A DNA stretch of 64,000 nucleotides from UBA7446 sp024639165 (GCA_024639165.1 JAHEIX010000003.1:62001-126000), one strand, 5' to 3'; shown: positions 32,789 through 41,988, counted from the first letter of the stretch. Notes: generated by a model not told the origin, from the sequence alone. Made by a program: numbers and translations.

Positions 32789-33100
32789 TTAATTAATGGT
32801 ATCTGCATACTCAATGAGATACACATCCTCATTCTTTCTTTTCATCAAATAGCGTTCCCTTGCATAGCGTTCCATTTCTATGGAGTCGCTCAATTGCAAG
32901 AGTGTTTTTCTGTCAACAGCGATACTTTCTTCCAAGGTGTTTTTTTGTCTTTCTAACTCAGATAATTTACGCTCAAGACTAAAGTAGATGAGCAGCGAAT
33001 TGGAATCTAGAAAAACCATCCAAACAACAAAGAATACCCCAATTAAGGCATACAGGTTTGTAGCTAACTTAAACCATGGGTTTTTAAAAAGCTTTTTCAT
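32789..33100 (-). CDS. FtsB/DivIC-like septum protein
   Basis: 103 aa: one N-terminal membrane helix (LYALIGVFFVVWMVFL), then a coiled coil (LERKLSELERQKNTLEESIA) and the short FtsB-type ending RYARERYLMKRKNEDVYLIEY. FtsB links FtsL and FtsQ in the divisome. It overlaps the stop of udk by four bases, and the udk-ftsB pairing recurs in Flavobacteriia. Confidence 0.88.
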   Translation of the reverse strand: MKKLFKNPWFKLATNLYALIGVFFVVWMVFLDSNSLLIYFSLERKLSELERQKNTLEESIAVDRKTLLQLSDSIEMERYARERYLMKRKNEDVYLIEYADTIN

Positions 33101-33777
33101 TTGATTACCGTTTCAATCCACTGATGCATTTGATCTTTCGCAAAATTCAAATCATTGTTTTTTATAACCATATCTGCTGCGCTTAGATGAGGCGCTATAA
33201 ACTGATTGTGCATGGTGTGCAACGTGTTTTCAAAACGATCTAACACCTCTTCTTTTGTTCTGCCTCTCGTACTTACGTCACGCTTTACACGTCTTTCAAT
33301 ACGTTTGTCAATATCAGCATCAATATACACTTTATAGTCAAATAATTCACGAAGTGGGGCATGAGCAAACACCAAAATACCTTCAATTAAAATATATTTT
33401 TTTGGGTGAAAAACTTCAATGTCATCCATACGCAAGTGTTGTTCAAACGAATATACAGGGCTTTTTATTGAGTTACCCTTTTGAAGTTGCATAACATGAG
33501 CCGCAAGTAAATCCAAATCAAGTGCATCAGGATGATCGAAGTTGATTAGACAACGTTCTTCAAATGACAATGCTGGCATGTGCTTATAGTACCGATCTTG
33601 AGAGAGTATAAGTGTATTTTTTTTACCCAGCAGGTTTGCTGCATAATTGACCAGGGTAGTTTTGCCTGCACCTGTACCGCCACTAATTCCAATTATCACG
33701 TATCGATGTTTTTGTAAAGATAAGCTTCCATTGTTGATCGTCTGCTTCTTTAAATTGTTAAATGTTAACAGAAACAT
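33097..33777 (-). CDS. udk: Uridine kinase
   Basis: Pyrimidine salvage: phosphorylates uridine and cytidine. P-loop IIGISGGTGAGKTTLV, then SQDRYYKH and FDHPDALDLDLLAAH, family landmarks for the nucleoside and lid. The reading frame begins with a 20-residue extension (MFLLTFNNLKKQ and on) before the usual N-terminus. No closer ATG exists, so either the extension is real or translation begins at a nearby TTG. It overlaps the FtsB-like gene by four bases. Confidence 0.92.
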   Translation of the reverse strand: MFLLTFNNLKKQTINNGSLSLQKHRYVIIGISGGTGAGKTTLVNYAANLLGKKNTLILSQDRYYKHMPALSFEERCLINFDHPDALDLDLLAAHVMQLQKGNSIKSPVYSFEQHLRMDDIEVFHPKKYILIEGILVFAHAPLRELFDYKVYIDADIDKRIERRVKRDVSTRGRTKEEVLDRFENTLHTMHNQFIAPHLSAADMVIKNNDLNFAKDQMHQWIETVIK

Positions 33778-33801
33778 AAACGATAAAAACCCTATGATAT
33801 T

Positions 33802-35034
33802 CTAAATCGCGTTGGGATGTGCGCCCATTTTTTGTGCGGCAATAAATGCCCCGGTCCAAGCATTTTGAAAATTAAAGCCACCTGTGACAGCATCAATATT
33901 GAGGACTTCACCTGCGAAAAATAAATTGTTATGAATCTTACTCTCAAAGGTTTTGAAGTTAATTTCTTTGAGTGCTACACCTCCAGCTGTTACAAACTCT
34001 TCTTTAAAGGTGCTTTTGCCCGTTACCTTAAATACTGCAGAAGTTAGCTGTGTGGCTAGTTTTTGAAGTTGCTTTTGATTCGTTTCTGCCCATTTGATGT
34101 CGGTTGGAAAATCAGCTCCAATGACGAGCTGTTCCCATAAGCGTTTTGGCAAACCAAACAATGCAGATTTACGGACTAATTTTTTTGGGCTTTCATTTTT
34201 TTGGTGCTCTAATTCTCTCAAACAAGTTGTGAAATCTTGTGCAATAAAATTAATGTTCAAATCAAAATTATAGTTTCGTTTTGCTAGTTCAATAGCTCCG
34301 TAGGCTGATAATTTGAGAACAGACGGGGCGCTTATGCCAGCATGCGTAATTAGCAACGGGCCAGATGAAGTTAATGTGCTGTCGTTGACTGCCAGTTCGA
34401 CGTGTTTCGCCACAACTCCTGGGATTGATTTTAAACGAGGATCTGAAATGGAAAACGTAAATAACGAGGGTACAGCCGTTACAACTTGATGCCCCAATTC
34501 CTCTAGTAGTGTCCATATTTTTGGGCTACTCCCTGTTGCAATAAGTATTTTTTCGGCGCTAAAAGTTCCTTTGGGAGTTGCAAGTTCCCACCTTTTATTA
34601 GAAGTAATTATGTCTTGAACAGAATGATTAAGCAATACATCAATATTGTATTTATCAGCTTCTGATGTAAAGCAATCTATAATAGTCTGAGCAGAATTTG
34701 ATTCTGGAAATACGCGTCCATCTTCTTCAATTTTCAAGCGAACACCTCTATCCTCAAACCATTGTATGGTATCACCTGTCATGAAGGCATGAAAAGGCCC
34801 TAATAATTCTTTCTGACCTCTTGGATAATTTGATGATAGGGGCTTTGGTTCAAACTCGGCATGGGTTACGTTGCAGCGTCCACCTCCAGAAATTCTTACT
34901 TTAGACAACACGTTGCTTCCGCGCTCTAAAATACCAATCTTTAATTTCGGATTTTTTTGGGCAGTATTGATTGCTGAAAAAAAACCAGCAGCACCTCCGC
35001 CTACAATAAGTATATCGTAATTTTTATTGATCAT
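33802..35034 (-). CDS. HI0933/BaiN-family flavoprotein
   Basis: 410 aa. FAD dinucleotide motif ILIVGGGAAGFFSAI at the N-terminus, SKVRISGGGRCNVTHAE following, and the closing GEVLNIDAVTGGFNFQNAW with FAD contacts. Members are annotated as NAD(P)/FAD-dependent oxidoreductases. BaiN acts on bile-acid intermediates in gut bacteria, but the physiological role elsewhere is unknown. It stands alone, 25 bases upstream of udk. Confidence 0.88.
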   Translation of the reverse strand: MINKNYDILIVGGGAAGFFSAINTAQKNPKLKIGILERGSNVLSKVRISGGGRCNVTHAEFEPKPLSSNYPRGQKELLGPFHAFMTGDTIQWFEDRGVRLKIEEDGRVFPESNSAQTIIDCFTSEADKYNIDVLLNHSVQDIITSNKRWELATPKGTFSAEKILIATGSSPKIWTLLEELGHQVVTAVPSLFTFSISDPRLKSIPGVVAKHVELAVNDSTLTSSGPLLITHAGISAPSVLKLSAYGAIELAKRNYNFDLNINFIAQDFTTCLRELEHQKNESPKKLVRKSALFGLPKRLWEQLVIGADFPTDIKWAETNQKQLQKLATQLTSAVFKVTGKSTFKEEFVTAGGVALKEINFKTFESKIHNNLFFAGEVLNIDAVTGGFNFQNAWTGAFIAAQKMGAHPNAI

Positions 35035-35116
35035 ATGGCGCAGTAAAGCTCACGGGGTTAAAAGTATTGAAAATAACGCGGCATATGTAAAATGTTATAG
35101 GAAGATGTTTTAGAAA

Positions 35117-35194
<78 letters not shown>

Positions 35195-35258
35195 AATGAA
35201 AATCGGTAGAATAATTGGGACACGTTGATTTTATCAAAGAAATCCCAATTTATTTTTG

Positions 35259-35333
35259 TCGGGGTGGCAGGATTCGAACCTGCGACCTCCTGCTCCCAAA
35301 GCAGGCGCGATGACCGGGCTACGCTACACCCCG
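35259..35333 (-). tRNA. tRNA-Pro (TGG)
   Basis: 75 nt. Acceptor CGGGGTG/CACCCCG, anticodon stem CCTGC/GCAGG around TTTGGGA (anticodon UGG), T-arm GCAGG-TTCGAAT-CCTGC, discriminator A. CCA is not encoded. It reads CCA and, if wobble-modified, CCG. It is separated from the GGG isoacceptor by 64 bases. Confidence 0.96.
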
Positions 35334-35345
35334 TAAAACGGATTG

Positions 35346-35376
35346 CAAATATAGAATATATCGCAAGGTTGCCAAA
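35346..35376 (-). promoter_or_regulatory. Promoter of the tRNA-Pro pair
   Basis: On the minus strand: TTTG (35376-35373), 19 bases, then TATATTTG (35353-35346), 12 bases before the mature tRNA 5' end. This is the cleanest -33/-7 pair in the window. Confidence 0.75.
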
Positions 35377-35480
35377 CATATTTTCTTATCATTTTAGATA
35401 ATAGATTGATAATAACTTTTGATAGTAATATACCCAACCTATCATCTTAAACCAGTAATTTTGAATTTAAATTATTAGCC

Positions 35481-36437
35481 ATGAGTGATGCACCTGAACA
35501 TATCAAAACGCTTATTATTGGATCTGGACCTGCCGGTTATACGGCCGCTATTTATGCTGCCCGAGCAGATTTAAAACCGGTTGTTTATACAGGTTTGGAG
35601 CCTGGAGGACAACTTACAACCACCACAGAAGTTGATAATTTTCCTGGATATCCAGATGGAGTTGATGGCCCAACCATGATGGTGCAACTTCAACAGCAAG
35701 CGGAACGCTTTGGTACTGACGTGCGTATCGGCATGGCCACTGCAGTAGAATTTTCTAAAGAAGTTGGTGGGTTGCACCGCGTTACTATTGATGACAATAA
35801 AGAAGTGTTTGCTGAAACCGTTATTATTTCTACTGGAGCAACTGCCAAATATTTAGGCCTGCCGAGTGAACAACGTTTACGAGGTGGAGGTGTTTCGGCC
35901 TGTGCGGTTTGCGATGGGTTCTTTTATAAAGGGCAGGATGTGGCTATTGTAGGTGGGGGAGATACCGCTGCAGAAGAAGCAACATACTTGGCTAACATTT
36001 GTAAGAAGGTAACCATGTTGGTCCGTAAAGATTACATGAGAGCTTCAAAAGCCATGCAACACCGTGTTACTTCCACACCAAATATTGATTTGCGCTACAA
36101 TACCGAAATTGACGAAGTATTAGGCGATATGGTAGTTAAAGGGCTTCGAATGGTCAACAATCAAACGGGTGAAAAAGAAGAGATCAGCATAACAGGACTT
36201 TTTATAGCCATAGGCCACAAGCCCAACACAGATATCTTTAAAGGTCAGCTTGACATGGATGACGCAGGCTATCTAATTACAGCAGGAAAATCCACCAAAA
36301 CAAATATACCTGGCGTGTTTGCTTCTGGAGACGTTCAAGACAAAGAATATCGTCAGGCCGTAACTGCAGCCGGAACAGGCTGTATGGCTGCTTTAGATGC
36401 TGAACGCTATTTGGCTACTATCGAAACTCCCGCCTAG
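35481..36437 (+). CDS. trxB: Thioredoxin-disulfide reductase
   Basis: NADPH to FAD to thioredoxin electron transfer. 318 aa. FAD motif LIIGSGPAGYTAAIYAARA, redox-active CAVC in SACAVCDGFFYKG, NADPH motif VAIVGGGDTAAEEA, and C-terminal GVFASGDVQDKEYRQAVTAAG. TAATTTTG (35456-35463) is a -7-like match 17 bases before the ATG. A DUF4442 gene follows after three bases. Confidence 0.97.
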   Translation: MSDAPEHIKTLIIGSGPAGYTAAIYAARADLKPVVYTGLEPGGQLTTTTEVDNFPGYPDGVDGPTMMVQLQQQAERFGTDVRIGMATAVEFSKEVGGLHRVTIDDNKEVFAETVIISTGATAKYLGLPSEQRLRGGGVSACAVCDGFFYKGQDVAIVGGGDTAAEEATYLANICKKVTMLVRKDYMRASKAMQHRVTSTPNIDLRYNTEIDEVLGDMVVKGLRMVNNQTGEKEEISITGLFIAIGHKPNTDIFKGQLDMDDAGYLITAGKSTKTNIPGVFASGDVQDKEYRQAVTAAGTGCMAALDAERYLATIETPA

Positions 36438-36440
36438 ATC

Positions 36441-36896
36441 ATGCGCATTACACCTTCATCTATCAAATTCTTTACGCTCTTTAAGCTGCCAGCAGCCTAT
36501 TTTAGTGGTGTACGCGTAAGAAGTATAGATGAAAAACAATGTACTGTCCGTGTGCGCTTGAACTTTATGAATAAAAACCCTTTTCGCTCGATGTTTTGGG
36601 CAGTTCAGGGGATGGCAGCCGAACTAAGTACGGGTGCCCTAATCATGCATGCCTTACATCAAACCAACACAAAAGCTTCCATGTTAGTTATCGAAAACAA
36701 GGCTACGTTTTCAAAAAAAGCCGTCGGACGTATAAATTTTAGTTGCCCACAGGGCGAAGCTGTTTCAGCTGCTATTGATGCCGCCAAAGAAACCCATACA
36801 CCCCAACAAATTTGGCTTTATGCAAAAGGTCTTGACGAAGTAGGGGATGAGGTGTCTTCCTTTTCATTTTTGTGGACGATAAAAGTTAAAAATTAA
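36441..36896 (+). CDS. DUF4442 hotdog-fold protein
   Basis: 151 residues of the DUF4442 family, related to PaaI thioesterases. It has NPFRSMFWAVQGMAAELSTGALIM, in which the hotdog helix can be seen, and two five-stranded segments. The acyl-CoA thioesterase activity suggested by the fold is not proven, and the usual His/Asp pair cannot be assigned. It starts three bases after trxB, so it is cotranscribed. Confidence 0.75.
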   Translation: MRITPSSIKFFTLFKLPAAYFSGVRVRSIDEKQCTVRVRLNFMNKNPFRSMFWAVQGMAAELSTGALIMHALHQTNTKASMLVIENKATFSKKAVGRINFSCPQGEAVSAAIDAAKETHTPQQIWLYAKGLDEVGDEVSSFSFLWTIKVKN

Positions 36897-36953
36897 CATT
36901 TCTACAACACTTTTGTTGCACTCTATTTACGTATTTCGTGTGAAACATTAACC

Positions 36954-37130
36954 ATGTCTCCAAAACCAACAGTATCGTACTTTAAAAAGATTTTAGCGAA
37001 TGTTTACGAATACCCTAGCATCTTCTATAAAGAACTAAAAAAGGCCAAAATCCAGCTCGATACGTACGACTATGGAAGACTTAAACAATGGGTATCAAAA
37101 CTTGAAAAGTCGCATCTTACTTTGGACTGA
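36954..37130 (+). CDS. Small basic protein (58 aa), function unknown
   Basis: Short ORF, ATG at 36954 and TGA at 37128-37130. 58 residues, soluble, rich in Lys and Tyr (SYFKKILANVYEYPS, then FYKELKKAK, ending WVSKLEKSHLTLD), predicted helical. It overlaps the 3' end of the convergent oxyR by 14 bases. Amino-acid use is protein-like, with aromatic and Lys-rich helices, and there is no competing ORF. I do not recognise a family. Similar small proteins are easily missed by annotation cut-offs. Confidence 0.55.
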   Translation: MSPKPTVSYFKKILANVYEYPSIFYKELKKAKIQLDTYDYGRLKQWVSKLEKSHLTLD

Positions 37131-38046
37131 TGATTTTAATGTCCTCGTAAACTATAGCCCCCCTAATAATTGCTCTTATTTTATCGTGTAAGGCTTCAAT
37201 AATATGGAGTTTTAGCTTTCGCTGGTGGTAGACCATGCTGACTTCCCTTGCTGGTTCGGGTGCTTCAAATGATTTTAGATTTCTTTGCTGAACCTCGTTT
37301 AGCTTTCGAGCGTGCAAATACGGCAATAAGGTTATGCCCAATCCTTCTTCTGCCAATTGCACTAGCGTTTCAAAACTCCCGCTTTTTATTTCGAATGTAA
37401 GGGGTATTTCGTGTTTTATCTTACAAATGTTCAGTGCTGAATTTCGAAAACAATGCCCGTCTTGTAAGAGCAAGACCTGTTCGGTTTTTAGCATATCGGC
37501 AGTAATATTTTTTTCTCTGTTTAACTTAGAATGCTTCGGAACGTACACCATAAAGGGCTCGTAATAAAGGGGCTTTTCCAATATGTGCTCATAATCCAAT
37601 GGAGTAGCTGCAATACCTGCATCAAGTGTGCCCTTTTCTAAATGCTCAATAATTTGTTTCGTAGGCATTTCTTCAATTTCCAAGACAAGTTTTGGATATG
37701 CTTTTAAGACCGTATGTAAAAACAAAGGGAGTAGCGTGGACATTACCGTAGGTATAATGCCAAGTTTAAAACTACCACCTATCAGGCCTTTTTCTTGTTG
37801 AATGACATCTTGTATCCTGTCTGATTCAGCTACGATAAGATGCGCCTGTTGAATGATTTTTTCACCGACTGCTGTAAGCCCTATGGGTTTTTGGGTACGA
37901 TCAAAAATTTTAAGGTCTAGCTCTTGTTCCAATTTTTGAATTTGCATACTCAAAGTTGGCTGGGTTACATGGACATGTTGCGCCGCAGTGGTGAAATTTC
38001 GATGTTCTGCTACTGCAATACAGTACTTAAGTTGGGTTATGGTCAT
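37117..38046 (-). CDS. oxyR: Hydrogen-peroxide sensor OxyR (LysR family)
   Basis: 309 aa. N-terminal winged helix TAAQHVHVTQPTLSMQIQKL and a periplasmic-binding-like effector domain. C199 (DGHCFRN) and C208 (LNICKI) have exactly the numbering and spacing of the E. coli redox pair, so peroxide sensing by disulfide formation is well supported. It starts one base after the cyclophilin stop, so it is transcribed with it. Confidence 0.94.
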   Translation of the reverse strand: MTITQLKYCIAVAEHRNFTTAAQHVHVTQPTLSMQIQKLEQELDLKIFDRTQKPIGLTAVGEKIIQQAHLIVAESDRIQDVIQQEKGLIGGSFKLGIIPTVMSTLLPLFLHTVLKAYPKLVLEIEEMPTKQIIEHLEKGTLDAGIAATPLDYEHILEKPLYYEPFMVYVPKHSKLNREKNITADMLKTEQVLLLQDGHCFRNSALNICKIKHEIPLTFEIKSGSFETLVQLAEEGLGITLLPYLHARKLNEVQQRNLKSFEAPEPAREVSMVYHQRKLKLHIIEALHDKIRAIIRGAIVYEDIKIISPK

Positions 38047-38047
38047 T

Positions 38048-38755
38048 TTATTCGGTTAAAACGGTTACTTGCATACGCATATTGGTTAGCGGCCACTCGC
38101 GCTTGTCTGTTGGTAGGGCATTGATAGCATCAACGACTTCCATGCCACGTATAACCTTTCCAAAAACAGTATAGCTTCCATCCAAATGATACGCACCTGG
38201 AGATTGATGTACAATAAAAAATTCATAGGGAGATGCCAGTTTGTGGGGGTTTTCAATTTCGCTACTCGGCATAGATATCACACCGCGGTGATGCTTGTAG
38301 CCCTTACGTGTATCGGGGGGTAGTAAGTATTTTCCAATTTTTCGTCTTTTTTGTCCTGTATCTGCATTATCAGAATTCCCTCCTTGAATAATAAAATCTG
38401 GAACAACCCTGTGAAAATAGGTGTTGTCAAAATAGCGTTGTTTTGTCAGAAAAATAAAATTTGCCCTGTGATAGGGAGTGTTTTTGAAAAGTAAAATATC
38501 AAAACTACCCAGTGGGGTTTCTATCCGCACTTTGTTTTCAGGGTTTTCTTCCCCAAATTTCATTAAAAAGGGAATTGCGGTTTCATCGCTTAGGGGTAGG
38601 TCGCTTTTTTTTTTCGGTAATACCTCTTTTGATATCTTTGGTTCAGAAATAGCTGTATCCATTTTTTTATGTTGCTTAGGCGTAGTTGTAGTAGTGCAAG
38701 ACAACAGCGTACTTGAGAAAATCACGATAAACAGCAAAAGAAAATTACGTTTCAT
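38048..38755 (-). CDS. Cyclophilin-type peptidyl-prolyl isomerase, lipoprotein
   Basis: 235 aa. Lipobox LLSCTTT, a Thr/Lys-rich linker, then a cyclophilin domain with FHRVVPDFIIQGGNSDN and YTVFGKVIRGMEVVDAI. It assists folding of exported proteins at the membrane. The linker codons for LPKKKSD contain a run of ten A (complement 38605-38614) that could slip and truncate the protein before the catalytic domain. It is followed by oxyR. Confidence 0.92.
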   Translation of the reverse strand: MKRNFLLLFIVIFSSTLLSCTTTTTPKQHKKMDTAISEPKISKEVLPKKKSDLPLSDETAIPFLMKFGEENPENKVRIETPLGSFDILLFKNTPYHRANFIFLTKQRYFDNTYFHRVVPDFIIQGGNSDNADTGQKRRKIGKYLLPPDTRKGYKHHRGVISMPSSEIENPHKLASPYEFFIVHQSPGAYHLDGSYTVFGKVIRGMEVVDAINALPTDKREWPLTNMRMQVTVLTE

Positions 38756-38818
38756 ACGTTGTAAAGTTACTATTTTTCCTTTCTTGTCAAGAGCTATTTT
38801 TATTTGTTACTGCTTTTG

Positions 38819-38826
38819 TACTTTTG
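38819..38826 (+). promoter_or_regulatory. -7 element of the acyltransferase gene
   Basis: TACTTTTG, a perfect TAnnTTTG, 17 bases before the GTG start at 38844. No TTG at the preferred -33 distance. Confidence 0.35.
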
Positions 38827-38843
38827 CTAAACAAATCTAATTC

Positions 38844-39569
38844 GTGTTTAAACGCAATCCATTCGGACATTATCTTTTTATTAAGCTTTGGCTCATTCGC
38901 CTATTGGGGTTTTTTACGCGTCGTCGCTTTAACAAGTTTAATAATTTAAGTATAAGGGGATCAGAAATTATCCGCGATCTTCCAGATAAAAATGTACTTT
39001 TTATTTCAAATCATCAAACGTATTTTGCCGATGTAACTGCTATGTTTCATGTGTTTTTTGCCAGTCTTGCAGGTCGTGATGATAATTTGAATTATTTGCG
39101 CTATATCTGGCGACCAAAGTTAAATGTGTATTATATCGCCGCCAAAGAAACCATGAAGGCTGGTTTTTTACCCCGTATTTTAGCTTACACTGGTTCTATT
39201 TCCATAGAACGCACGTGGCGTGAAAAAGGCAAATCCATCAATCGACAGGTAAAGATGAGCGATATTTCAAATATTGGTAAAGCTTTGGATGACGGTTGGG
39301 TAATTACTTTTCCACAGGGGACTACCAAACCATTTGCTCCTGTGCGCAAGGGAACGCTGCATATTATTAAAACCTACAATCCCATAGTTGTACCCATACA
39401 AATTGATGGTTTTCGTCGTTCGTTTGATAAAAAAGGAATCTTTATAAAGAAAAAAGGAATCAAGCAAACCATGCACATAAAGCCACCAATAAAATTTGAT
39501 TTTGAAAAATCAACAGACGAACTGATATTACAGATTTCTGAAGCTATTGGGCAGGTACCTAAAAAATAG
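38844..39569 (+). CDS. Lysophospholipid acyltransferase family (PlsC-like)
   Basis: 241 aa with the catalytic NHxxxxD as ISNHQTYFADVTAM and the second motif FPQGTTKPFAPVRKG. One N-terminal hydrophobic segment. It acylates lysophosphatidate or a related lysolipid on the inner membrane. In Bacteroidota some members act on amino-acid lipids, which cannot be distinguished here. The start is GTG. It ends one base before the convergent SOD gene. Confidence 0.88.
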   Translation: MFKRNPFGHYLFIKLWLIRLLGFFTRRRFNKFNNLSIRGSEIIRDLPDKNVLFISNHQTYFADVTAMFHVFFASLAGRDDNLNYLRYIWRPKLNVYYIAAKETMKAGFLPRILAYTGSISIERTWREKGKSINRQVKMSDISNIGKALDDGWVITFPQGTTKPFAPVRKGTLHIIKTYNPIVVPIQIDGFRRSFDKKGIFIKKKGIKQTMHIKPPIKFDFEKSTDELILQISEAIGQVPKK

Positions 39570-40076
39570 CTATTCTACAATTCCAGCACAGCTAATGCGT
39601 GCACCTGCAGCTCCCGAAGGCTGCGACGTAAAATCATCAGCACCTTGATGTACTATAATGGCTTTTCCCAAAATATTTTTAGCTTCATCTTCACAGCCAA
39701 TACACCATTCGTCAGTCTCAAAATATACCCTTCCGATGCCATTTTCACCTACCTCAAAGTTTCCTATATCGCCTTTATGATAGCCTTTTTCATCGCCCCA
39801 AGCTCCGTGTGGAGTAAACGTTGGGTTCCAATGACCTCCTGTTGATTTGCCGTCATCAGAAGAACAATCGGCCTTTTCGTGAAGATGTATGGCATGCGTT
39901 CCTGCTGATAGCCCACGGATGGTTGCACTTAGCTTGACGACCCCATCTTGTTCGCTTAATAGGGCAAAGCCCGCTGCATTAGAACCGCTTTTTGCATCTA
40001 AGCCTACTTCGAGTTGGCTGTGTTTGCAAGAAGTTATCGTGATTAAAAAAACAAAAAGTACTGCGTAATTTTTCAT
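39570..40076 (-). CDS. sodC: Cu/Zn superoxide dismutase, lipoprotein
   Basis: 168 aa. Lipobox TSCKHS, so anchored in the envelope. Copper/zinc ligands are visible in HAIHLHEKADC, STGGHWNPTFTPHGAWG, KGDIGNFEV and IVHQGADDF, and the C-terminal GARISCAGIVE supplies the disulfide Cys. An odd insertion (DEWCIGCEDEAKN) adds a CxxC. It detoxifies periplasmic superoxide and lies near oxyR. Confidence 0.94.
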   Translation of the reverse strand: MKNYAVLFVFLITITSCKHSQLEVGLDAKSGSNAAGFALLSEQDGVVKLSATIRGLSAGTHAIHLHEKADCSSDDGKSTGGHWNPTFTPHGAWGDEKGYHKGDIGNFEVGENGIGRVYFETDEWCIGCEDEAKNILGKAIIVHQGADDFTSQPSGAAGARISCAGIVE

Positions 40077-40109
40077 ATTACCAAAATATACAAATTTTTA
40101 AAATAAAAC

Positions 40110-40859
40110 TTAATCTAAAAATGGAACTAGCGTATTGTAATAGCGTTCTGCTATAAATGCTGCACCTGCTTGGTTGTAATGTATATCATCTGTCAACATA
40201 CCGTCTGTAAATCCAGTGGCCATATCCACAACAACTACTTCAGATGTTGCGGTTGTATGACTGCTCGCAATTTGTGTAATGACCGTCTTCATTTGAGCAA
40301 AAAGTAATGTGTACTCTTCTGTCATAAACGATGTTTTCCCAGGGGCGAGTAATTCAATAATGATCGTGATATTTGAATTATGGGCTTGTATTTTGTCTAT
40401 AATGCTGTTGACATTCGCAATAATATCTTCTAAGTCGGCGCCATCTAATGCATCATTTCCGCCCGGTGAGCTAAAGAGCACAATATCCACATCCCCAACT
40501 GCAGTCAGCCAATTTTCGATATTATCATTTATTTGCGTTGCAGTCCAACCGCCACGTCCTTCGTGTTCATTGTCGAAACAATAATTCTTGTAGGATGCAT
40601 ATTCCCACAAGTCTTCATTGTTACCAACGAAGTCAAATTCAAAGCCTCCATCGATTAAGTCTTTCCACAATTCGTAGCGATAGCTTTCAAAAAGACCTGG
40701 AAACCCTTGCACCCGAGATGCTCCTAAAGGCATAATTTTGGTTCCCTTTTCAATAGGGCTGCATTCCGCTGAAATATCTTTTTCATCATCACTTGTACAA
40801 GCTGATAGTGCAAATAAGACAAAAAATAGGACCTGAAATTTTGAAATAGTTATTTTCAT
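40110..40859 (-). CDS. SGNH/GDSL-type hydrolase lipoprotein
   Basis: 249 aa. Lipobox LSACTSDD. Block I is IMPLGASRVQGFPG (catalytic Ser in the GAS variant of GDS), block III is FSSPGGNDALDG and block V is DDIHYNQAG (Asp-x-x-His). SGNH enzymes deacylate carbohydrates or lipids. The genus-level role, perhaps acetyl-xylan or alginate esterase, cannot be decided; no polysaccharide genes are adjacent. Confidence 0.85.
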   Translation of the reverse strand: MKITISKFQVLFFVLFALSACTSDDEKDISAECSPIEKGTKIMPLGASRVQGFPGLFESYRYELWKDLIDGGFEFDFVGNNEDLWEYASYKNYCFDNEHEGRGGWTATQINDNIENWLTAVGDVDIVLFSSPGGNDALDGADLEDIIANVNSIIDKIQAHNSNITIIIELLAPGKTSFMTEEYTLLFAQMKTVITQIASSHTTATSEVVVVDMATGFTDGMLTDDIHYNQAGAAFIAERYYNTLVPFLD

Positions 40860-40962
40860 ATTGTAAGATTTTCGGATTTATTTTTTAAATATAAACAAAC
40901 TTTCACCATAGTTTTAATATATTTTTGATGTGTATAATTGTAGATATTTTAAAATTGTCTAA

Positions 40963-41988
40963 ATGCGAATACAGTCAATCTTAATTTTTCTCTGCATATC
41001 CTTTTTGTTAGGTGGGTGTAAGCTTAGTTACCAGACGGCTTCTTTTTTACCGAGTACGCACGAGATTGATTATGCAGCGTCAAAACATTGGGCGGTATAT
41101 GCCGGCATTTCATCCGAAGGAAATGAAATAGGCGCTGCTTTTGATGCTGCCTCCGCAGATGTTTTTTATGTCTATCCAACTCTTTTAACAGATAAGAAAG
41201 ACATAAATTGGAATGCAGCTATTGATGATGCTAAAGTAAATGCAGACGTCCTAAAATGGATATTGCCTTATCAAGCATCAGCTTGGGCTGACGCGGGGCG
41301 TTTATTTGTGCCTTTTTATCGTCAGAACCACTACCGTGCTTTTTTTGAACCCTACAGAAATCAAGGGGGTAATGCAGCCATAGCCTTAGCTTATGCTGAC
41401 GTAAAGGCCGCATTTGACCACTATATGGCGTATGAAAACAACGGGCGTCCCATTATTTTAGCCGGTCATAGCCAAGGAGCATTGCACTTAAAGAAATTAC
41501 TGCAAGAATATTTTGATGGACAAGCGCTCCAACAGCAGTTGGTAGCTGCCTATTTGATTGGCACCCGTATTCTGGAAGACGAGTTTAAGGAGTTAAAACC
41601 ACTTGTTTATCCTGACCAAATTGGGGGTTATGTCAGCTGGAACAGCTACAAAAAAGGAAAATATCCTACATATTATGCATGGTATAACAATGCCGTTACC
41701 ACAAACCCTGTGACTTGGGACGCTAGTAAAAAGAGTCTTATTTCTGATCATAAGGGATTGTTATATTACGACAACATAATTTATAAAAAGAGCTTGGAAG
41801 TTGAAAAAATCAACGGCATGTTGTGGGTGAGTTTACCCAAAGTACCCAAGCGTTTTTGGATGTCTTTTGTTAAGGACTACCATCGCTTTGATGTCACTTT
41901 GTTCTGGGAAGATATTCGACAAAATGCCCTGGAACGTGTTGAAGCCTATGAGCGCAAAAAGCTTATTGCTCCTCGGGAGCGATTTTAA
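40963..41988 (+). CDS. DUF3089 alpha/beta-hydrolase-like lipoprotein
   Basis: 341 aa. Lipobox LLGGCKLS. DUF3089 proteins have an alpha/beta hydrolase core; here the nucleophile elbow is LAGHSQGALH. FYVYPTLLTDKKDINWNA and WADAGRLFVPFYRQNHYRAFF are conserved landmarks. The substrate is unknown. It is divergent from the SGNH gene with an AT-rich 100-base gap. The last 26 bases overlap the convergent ferredoxin gene. Confidence 0.85.
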   Translation: MRIQSILIFLCISFLLGGCKLSYQTASFLPSTHEIDYAASKHWAVYAGISSEGNEIGAAFDAASADVFYVYPTLLTDKKDINWNAAIDDAKVNADVLKWILPYQASAWADAGRLFVPFYRQNHYRAFFEPYRNQGGNAAIALAYADVKAAFDHYMAYENNGRPIILAGHSQGALHLKKLLQEYFDGQALQQQLVAAYLIGTRILEDEFKELKPLVYPDQIGGYVSWNSYKKGKYPTYYAWYNNAVTTNPVTWDASKKSLISDHKGLLYYDNIIYKKSLEVEKINGMLWVSLPKVPKRFWMSFVKDYHRFDVTLFWEDIRQNALERVEAYERKKLIAPRERF

